This document shows, piece by piece, positions 53,101 to 62,100 of a DNA stretch of 64,000 bases; positions within the stretch are counted from its first letter, which is position 1, and each line of letters starts with the position of its first letter. Position numbers and translations under genes: made by a program. This stretch comes from Liolophura sinensis (lineage: Eukaryota; Mollusca; Polyplacophora; Chitonida; Chitonidae). The notes under the pieces were generated by a model. The model was not told the DNA's origin. It worked only from the letters and a program-made list of their open reading frames with translations, and ran no database searches. The stretch spans positions 11,207,385-11,271,384 of the forward strand of contig NC_088295.1 of NCBI RefSeq assembly GCF_032854445.1, in the 5' to 3' direction.

Positions 53101-56100
53101 CTGACCCACGTAGTGAAATCCTTCAACCATTACAGTTGTAAGTTACAGACTACTTTGAGTGGCAGTGTATAGATCAGATGTATGTATAGAGAATCCTGGT
53201 CTGACCCATGTAGTGAAATCCTTCAACCATTACAGTTGTAAGTTACAGACTAACTTGAGTGGCAGTGTATAGATCAGATGTATGTATAGAGAATCCTGGT
53301 CTGACCCATGTAGTGAAATCCTTCAACCATTACAGTTGTAAGTTACAGACTAATTTGAGTGGCAGTGTATAGATCAGATGTATGTATAGAGAATCCTGGA
53401 GTGACCCACTGAGTGGAATCCTTCAACCATTACGGTTGTAAGTAACAGACTGATTTGAGTAGCAGTGTATAGATCAGATGTATGTATAGAGAATCCTGGA
53501 GTGACCCACGTAGTGAAATCCTTCAACCATTATGGTTGTAAGTTACAGACTAATTTGAGTAGCAGTGTATAGATCAGATGTATGTATAGAGAAAACTTGT
53601 TATTATACATATACATGTTTACAGTAATACTTAAACAAAGCCCGTTTTCTTATACATGTGTAACACAGACTTCAGCTACAGAATTTCTGGACCAGTGAGA
53701 CCCGGTTACCAGGTAACACACTGGACCGGCTGGTTGCTATGCTAGAGGCAATGTACACTCCTGCCACAGAGAGTCAGTACCTTGGTTACGCCACCAATCT
53801 CCTCATGGAGATGACCTCTAAGAGCCCCGACTTCCACAGGGAGGTTTTTGAACACCCTCTATCAGAATGCAAGTTTGAGGTAAATTTATTCTAGATGAAC
53901 AGTTCAAAATTCTTTTATCACCAGTAGAGCAGATTGTAGTGATAAAATGTTGTACATTGTTGCATTACACTAAAGTAAAATAATTGAATAAATCAAGCAA
54001 TCAAATAACATTGTGTCTCAGGTAAAGAGTTTAAAAAATAACTGTTTTAAGATTCCAAAGCTATTGGGCTGAGAGAATTAAGAAGCTTTGGTTGACTTCT
54101 TAGGATATGAGTATACAGTCTTCCTGGAGACAGCGCCATGCAGCCATGACACCCCTGTTTGCGGAGACACAGGCATCCCAGTCTCATAGTATGCAGTCTG
54201 CAACTGTCGGAGACACCATTGATGGGGTTAGGGCGACCTTGGATGCTCAGCAGTTCACCCCAACACAGGATATGGGTAAAACTTGTTGTACAGCTTTAAA
54301 CATTCCTATTGCAACCATAGTCTGTAAATTGGTCCTTGTGGAAAATAAAAGAAGGCAGCAGGCTGACTGTATTTGTTTAAATGTTAATTGTAGTGATACA
54401 TGTATTCAGGATATAAGATTGAGAGTAGTTTTTGTGTAAGGTACTTTTTCAATGTATAAAGAAAATCCTAAGGCTGAAGAATTTTTGATTTTCACCACCT
54501 GTTTGAATGTTTTCCTGCTTGTGCTTCAGGAGGGAACAGCAAGGCACCATTCAACTGGCTAACTGGGAGCAGTCTAGAAACGTATGCAGAAACCCCGTCC
54601 ATATCAGCGTCAGACTCTGCTAGTTCTCTCATGTTTAAGATTGGCAGTATGGAGAGCACCAAGTCTTCTGATAGGAGAGGGAAGTTTGCCAAGGTCAAGG
54701 GTTCAAATTTTGGTCAGGAAAGAAAGAAAATAGTGAAGACAGCAGCTGGGAACTCAGATGGTAACTGAATCTTAAGTATATGTGTATGCCTAGGGTTTAA
54801 TGTTCTACTGGGGGCTCTGTGGCTCTGTTGGTTAGAGCGCTAGCGCAGCGTTGTGACCCAGGAGCCTCTCACCAATACAGTCGCTGTGAGTTCAAGTTCA
54901 GCTCATGCTGGCTTCCTCTCTGGTCGTAAGTGGGAAGGTCTCCCAGCAACCTGCGGATGGTCATGGGTTTCGCCCGGGCCCTGTTTCCAACCACCATAAT
55001 GCTGGCCGCCGTTGTATTAGTGAAATATTCTTGAGTACGGTGTAAAACACCGATCAAATAAATAAATAATGCCGTACATAACTATTTTTCAGTTATATGA
55101 TGAAAAGGAGTCATTATGTGCATGCATATACTGTGTCTTCTTGTGGCAGGGGGAGTCCATGCCGTGAAAGTGCTGCTGCCACTGAAGTATCATGCTGAAG
55201 GCACCAGACATGACACACCACCCAGTAACTTTATACTGTCACCGGGCTAACCAGTCATGTTTCCTCTCACCAAGCAAGGCAGCAGCACCATGTTTAAAGT
55301 CCATGTATGAGCCCACCCGGGTTTGATCCTGGGGTCTTCTGACTTCGGGGCAGACGCATTCCATATCCATGTTCTTATCAGTTAAGTCTTAAGTGTATCG
55401 TATTCAACACACAGGATTGATTACGCATGATACCATAACACAGAAATACCGAAGAGATTTCCAGGTAAAGATTTCTTCCTGGTCTCTTCCAGAGGCTAGC
55501 AAAGGAGAGAGTGAAATCATTCGTCTGAAGAGGCGGTTTATGAAAGACAATGAAGCCAAGAGAGTTTTCTTCATGAAGCGTCAAACCAGACTGAACAAAA
55601 TGAGGGAGGTTTGTATCATCGTTTATACGAGGTTGTCCATGTACATCACGAAATAGTATTTGTTATCTTTAGGATACTCAGTACAATACATATGTGCTCT
55701 TATAGTGTTAGGTAAAACAGTGGCATTGAGGTCTGCCACTGTCTTTGTATAGTATTACTGTAGCAAGATGGATGATAATGTCCCATTGTATGTGCAAGCA
55801 TTGTTCCTTTGTGACTGCTTTATCAGGAGGCCAAGAAAGAGCAGCTAGCTCGTCGGGAACATCAAGTGACCATGTACAGGAAGTATAGGATAGGAGATCT
55901 ACCTGACATACAGATCAAACACTCTGACCTGATTGCTCCGCTGCAGGCTGTCGCTCAGGTGAGTTCCACAACAGATATTCGGTCACTAAAAAGGTGTCTT
56001 GTCTCAATCAGTCTTTAAGAAAGAAAATTGTTTGTATATGTCATTTCATTTATTACAATACATGTGTGTACTTGAGTGAGATAAATAAGCATTTGATTCT

Positions 56101-59100
56101 GGTGTGATGCCATTTTCAGCATTATTCCAGTGATATGATCATATGATGGAGTTTAAAAGTAAATCAGCTATTGAAAGGTATGGTTATGAATCACGATAAT
56201 GTCAGAATGTCTGCGGTCATTTGCTTCCTGTTTCAGAGGAACAGTGCGGTAGCAAAGCTGTTGTTCAGTTCACTGTTTAGAGCGATATTTGCTGAGATGG
56301 ATACTGTAAAGACAGATAGAGAGGTGACAGAGACAGTGGGACAGATAAACCATAGTTTGGAAACAATGATGACTTTATCAACACAGTATTACGCTCCATT
56401 CATCTCCTCTATACTGGTGAGTCCTTCCACGCAGCATTACCCTTCATTCCTCTCTATACTGGTGAGTTCATCCACACAGTATTACCCTTCATTCTTCTCT
56501 ATACTGGTGAGTCCATCCACACAGTATTACCCTTCATTCTTCTCTATACTGGTGAGTCCATCCACACATCATTACCCTTCATTCATCCCTCTGCTGGTAA
56601 TTTCATCCATACAGAATTATCTCTCCATTCATCTTGTCCACAGTGATCAGTTCTTGGTTTCAAATTACTGGTGATTCTGCAACAGTACATGTATGACGAA
56701 CAGTTTTGCCATAACTTCCCAGTTTTGCTCTGGAATGTCTATGTACATGTGGTCACAGTAATATTTGCATCTCTTGCTGATAATTTCCATTATTTTCCTG
56801 TCAGGACATAGCCCATCACCTGCAGAAGAAGCTGTTTATTGACCCAGGGTCTGTCGGGACCTGCACCATCACCAGTCATCTCCAGCCATTAGGTAGGTGG
56901 GGAAGGGGACAAAAACATTCCCCTTATGCTGGTAAAGCATACAGCAAAAGAAGTATGTCTAAATCTTAAGAGTGGATCCAAAGATTCTCAGAAGTGTAAC
57001 TTCAGTAGGTTGGCCTATTTAACAAACCAGACATACTAGCTTGATACAAAGAAGTTGCATATCTCCTGTGTAAGTGTACAGCTGCAGTTAGTTTCCACAT
57101 CATGTCCTGGCTACGCGCGCATGTATGGTGATGTTATAATTACAGGTATTGTAGTGTGGGAGTGTCAGCTGTTATCCCAGGACGTACATCTATGTTGATG
57201 TTGTAATTACAGGTATTGTAGTGTGGGAGTGTCAGATGTTATCCCAGGATGTACATGTATGTTGATGTTGTAATTACAGGTATTGTAGTGTTGGAATGTC
57301 AGCTATTATCCCAGGATGTACCTGTATGTTGATGTTGTAATTACAGGTATTTTGGTGTTGGAATGTCAGCTATTATCCCAGGATGTACCTGTATGTTGAT
57401 GTTGTAATTACAGGTATTGTAGTGTTGGTGGGTCAGCTGTTATCCAAGGACGTACATGTATGTTGATGTTGTAATTATAGGTATTGTAGTGTTTGGGGTG
57501 TTAGCTGTTATCCCAGGATGTACATGTATGTTGATGTTGTAAATACAGGTATTGTAGTGTGGGAGTGTCAGATGTTATCTCAGGACGTACATCTATGTTG
57601 ATGTTGTAATTACAGGTATTGTAGTGTTTGAGTGTCAGATGTTATCCCAGGACGTACATCTATGTTGATGTTGTAATTACAGGTATTGTAGTGTTGGAGT
57701 GTCAGATGTTATCCCAAGACGTACATCTATGTTGATGTTGTAATTACAGGTATTGTAGTGTGGGAGTGTCAGATGTTATCCCAGGACGTACATCTATGTT
57801 GATGTTGTAATTACAGGTATTGTAGTGTTGGAATGTCAGCTGTTATCCCAGGACGTACCTGTATGTTGATGTTGTAATTACAGGTATTTTGGCATTGGAA
57901 TGTCAGCTGTTATCCCAGGATGTACTTGTATGTTGATGTTGTAATTACAGGTATTTTGGTGTTGGAATGTCAGCTGTTATCCCAGGGTGTACCTGTATGT
58001 TGATGTTGTAATTACAGGTATTGTGGTGTTGGTGGGTCAGCTGTTATCCCTGGGCATACATGTATGTTGATGTTGTAATTACAGGTATTGTAGTGTCTGG
58101 TGGGGGGGTCAACTGTTATCCCAGGACGTACATGTATGTTGATGTTGTAATTATAGGTATTGTAGTGTTGGAGGGTCAGCTGTTATCCCAGGATAATGAT
58201 GAACCCAGGAGTAATAAGAGAGCAAAGCTGGCCAGTAGCAGTACGTCTGTGTCCCAGGATGTCTCCATGTGGCTTGAACTGGCCAGGTCAGCTTTTCATT
58301 TCACATTTATATGTACAATGGAGGTTGTTGAATAGTGTCATATTATAACAGGGCCTCCATGGCCTAGTGGATAGCATGCTAATACAGCATAATAACAACA
58401 CTATAATAGTCCAGCTCATGTTGGCTTCCTCTGTTCGCCTGTGTGAGGGCATAATGCTGGCCGTCATCATATAAATGAAGTATTCTTGAGTATAGGGTAA
58501 AACTCAGATCAAATAAATAAATTGTCATTTAGGAATACCGGTACTGGTAAAAGTACATGTACCCTAGAACTACATGTATATGTAAAGATGTACAAGTATT
58601 TGGTGCAGATTCTTAACTTTTTGAAATATAATTGTAGAAATGGTGTCAAAATTATATATATAGTGGTGTGGACATTCTGCTTTTTAGTATCATTGGGATC
58701 ATGTTCAAAATTCAGTCTAAAATCAGTCAGATGATTTAGTCTGACTCTAAATGTTAGATGAGAACAGCTATTGTGTGGCTGTTGATTTTTCCAGTTTCCT
58801 TAAATACTTTACTGTTCTCAAATATTCAAATTGGATCAGCCCACACTCAAAACAGGAAGTAGCAGATTCGAATTTTCAGTGAGGAGATGACAATTGATGA
58901 AATATGATTGGTCTAAAATTAGAATCAGCAAAGACCTATGACAGCTAAGATTCTTCTATATATATGAAGATGTGTAACAAACTTTGCTGTTGTGTATAAA
59001 TTATTTGTCTTTTTTTTTTTCTTATATCTTTCACTTTGGTTTTAGACTATACAAATCTGTGGATGAGTATGATGTGTTACGGGGGATATTCAGTGGTAAA

Positions 59101-62100
59101 GTAAACACCAAGGAGGTGACACATCGGGCCCTGGAGTCCGAGGCCAGGGGAGATTATGCTCAGGCTTACAAACTCTATGACGGGGTACGCCACATTTGCT
59201 TGTATAAGTATATGGTTCTTAACGTTGGTTAATGCACGTGTAAAGGATAAAACAGTTAAGTTTAAATATGCAGACTCCGAGTTACATCCTTACGACAAAA
59301 GTTTGATGTCCCATTGCAGAATGACTTTGCTGCTTTACATCAGGGGAAGGCTACTTGCCTATCTTTTAACATACCGATTTGAGTTTAAGGGTATAACTAC
59401 CAATAGAATATTATTTTTATTTCAATACTCAATACCCAAATCGGCCCAAGAAAGTAATTCTGAACATTAATCTGATGTTGATTCATTAGTTCTCTATTTT
59501 CTATATACGACACCATGTTAAAATTGGCCCTACTGTGCCATGAAGTGACAACGTTGCCAAGGGATATCACTATCAGCACGGATGCAGTGAAATTCTACAC
59601 ATTAAGAGCAGTTGAACATCTATTAAGAGAAGGTTGTGTATCATACCTGGTGTTAATCCCAGATCATACACGTATGTAGCCAGTGTTGATGACCTTAAGC
59701 TGAGGTTGTGTATCATACCTGGGGTTAATCCCAGATCATACACGTATGTAGCCAGTGTTGATGAGCTTAAGCTGAGGTTGTGTATCATACCTGGGGTTAA
59801 TCCCAGATCATACATGTATGTAGCCAGTGTTGATGAGCTTAAGGTGAGGTTGTGTATGATACCTGGGGTTAATCCCAGATCATACACTATGTAGCCAGTG
59901 TTGATGAGCTTAAGGTGAGGTTGTGTATCATACCTGGGGTTAATCCCAGATCATACACGTATGTAGCCAGAGTAGATGAGCTTAAGGTGAGGTTGTGTAT
60001 CATACCTGGGGTTAATCCCAGATCATACACTATGTAGCCAGAGTGGATGAGCTTAAGGTGAGGTTGTGTATCATACCTGGGGTTGGTCCCAGATCATACA
60101 CGTATGTAGCCAGAGTAGATGAGCTTAAGGTGAGGTTGTGTATCATACCTGGGGTTAATCCCAGATCATACACATATGTAGCCAGAGTGGATGAGCTTGA
60201 ACTGAGGTTGTGTATCATACCTGGGGTTAGTCCCAGATCATTCACGTATGTAGCCAGTGTTGATGAGCTTGAGCTGAAGACACATTTAACATATGTGATT
60301 TCAAATGTGTACAAATGACTTCTTCTGAAGGCACTTTCAGAAGAGAAGTGGCCAGACGGCAACCCTCTCCAGGCAGAAATTGATTTGTGGGACGACTGCC
60401 AGATACAGGTCAGTCTAACTGTTCAACCGTCATGTTCAGGATTTACACTCCACATTGAATTCATGACAAGGAATGCCAGGTTATTCAGTGTCTTTTTACA
60501 GAAACTTACCCTAATGCAAGAAAAAAAATGTCCACAGATAAAGTCATAATTAGCTCCCTCTTCTGTAAGACAGTAGATGTAAAGTACATACATGAACAGT
60601 CTATAGTCATGTCCATGTGAACATGGGATACTTCAAATGATACTGTTTGGGTAAATTGGTACATGTACATCCCATATTTTGCCTTGATGGAATTTCACCT
60701 CTAGTGATTTAACCATGAAGTATTTGATGATGTCATGCTTGAGTATTGGAATACACATATCTCAGTTACTGAGTCTCAAGCATGACATCACTTTAGAGTG
60801 CTCCATTTTGAATCACATCAACAAAATGGCTGCTTCAACTACCAACACAGTTGAGACAAAAAACAAACATTTTGGCAGAATGTAGAAGTTTTTTAAGGAA
60901 AAATATGCTCCTAAACATTAGCTGATTATCCATACGTAAGGTTAAAATTAATCACGCCCTTCCTTCAAAACTGGAATTCTGACTCATATTATATTAGGAG
61001 GTGTTCAGATTTCTGCATGTGTACATCCCTGTTAAAGCATCTGTAGCATAATAAGGTTTTCCGAGTCCACCATTTAGTGATTTGTATGGTCCACGGCTGC
61101 CTTTATAGCAGTTTTGATACTTGTGTTTGTTTGATTGTGGTCATATGGTGATGTTTTCATGTTTCCCCCCACCCTCCAGTGTTGTGTGAAGCTGTCAGAC
61201 TGGAGCAGACTGGAGCAGATCACAGGAGCAGTGGACTCCATTAGGGGAGATAACCTGAGCAAGATCTGGGAGGACACCTATCATCAGGTACATACACATT
61301 GTGTGCCTCATTCTTACATTTGGAAAATGTCATCTTGTATAATATGCATGTTGATCAGAATCATTTAGAATTGTTTTGTCATATGCCCTTTCTTAACATT
61401 CACTTCGAGAAAGCTTGCCTTTTGAAATGTACTTGGAGGTTTCACTTGTCACCTGTTCGACATTGCTAAGGTAGCCCTGAGCTCTTTTCCTCTTTGAATA
61501 TTTGGTTTGTCATTTTACAGGTTGTTGAGGTTTCTGATTAGCTAACTACTAACTGTTATAGCTGTACATATACTCTTGTTTTCTCACAACAGGAGCACTA
61601 TTTGCCATACCTACTTCGCTCCAAACTGAAGCTAATGTTACAAGGTGACAACCAACAAAGCCTTCTGTCATTTGTTGACCAGGCCATGAAGTCAGCAGAG
61701 CAGAAGGCAGTTCTGGAAGTGAGTGGCAAATATCATGGAATTAACATAAAGTGTATGTATTAAAAGTACTCAGTGGTATGAAAATAAGACTCATGGCTTT
61801 TAATTTATACCAATTCAAAAATGCACTGCAAAATTAAAGCAAAACACGAGAAAGGTTAAGATGGTGTACACATGCATATATAGTTATATAAAACTTGTTT
61901 CGTTTCAAGAACAACCATTGTGAAGAACTAGCCATGATGTACATCTGGCAGAATGACATGGACAGAGCTCGGTACTACACACGCAGGGCCAGGAATGCAT
62001 TCTTTCAGGTAAGATATATATACACTGTGCTACTGTTGTTAGGCTGTATCTACATTGTATGTCTACAAACTGCATTGTAATGGCTGAGTGGAGGAGCGTT

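Noticed and set aside
55150-55250. Candidate exon after TGTGGCAG in the intron w58-w59
   Set aside because: Sequence matches a reversed SINE. The frame joins correctly from w58 to w59 without it.
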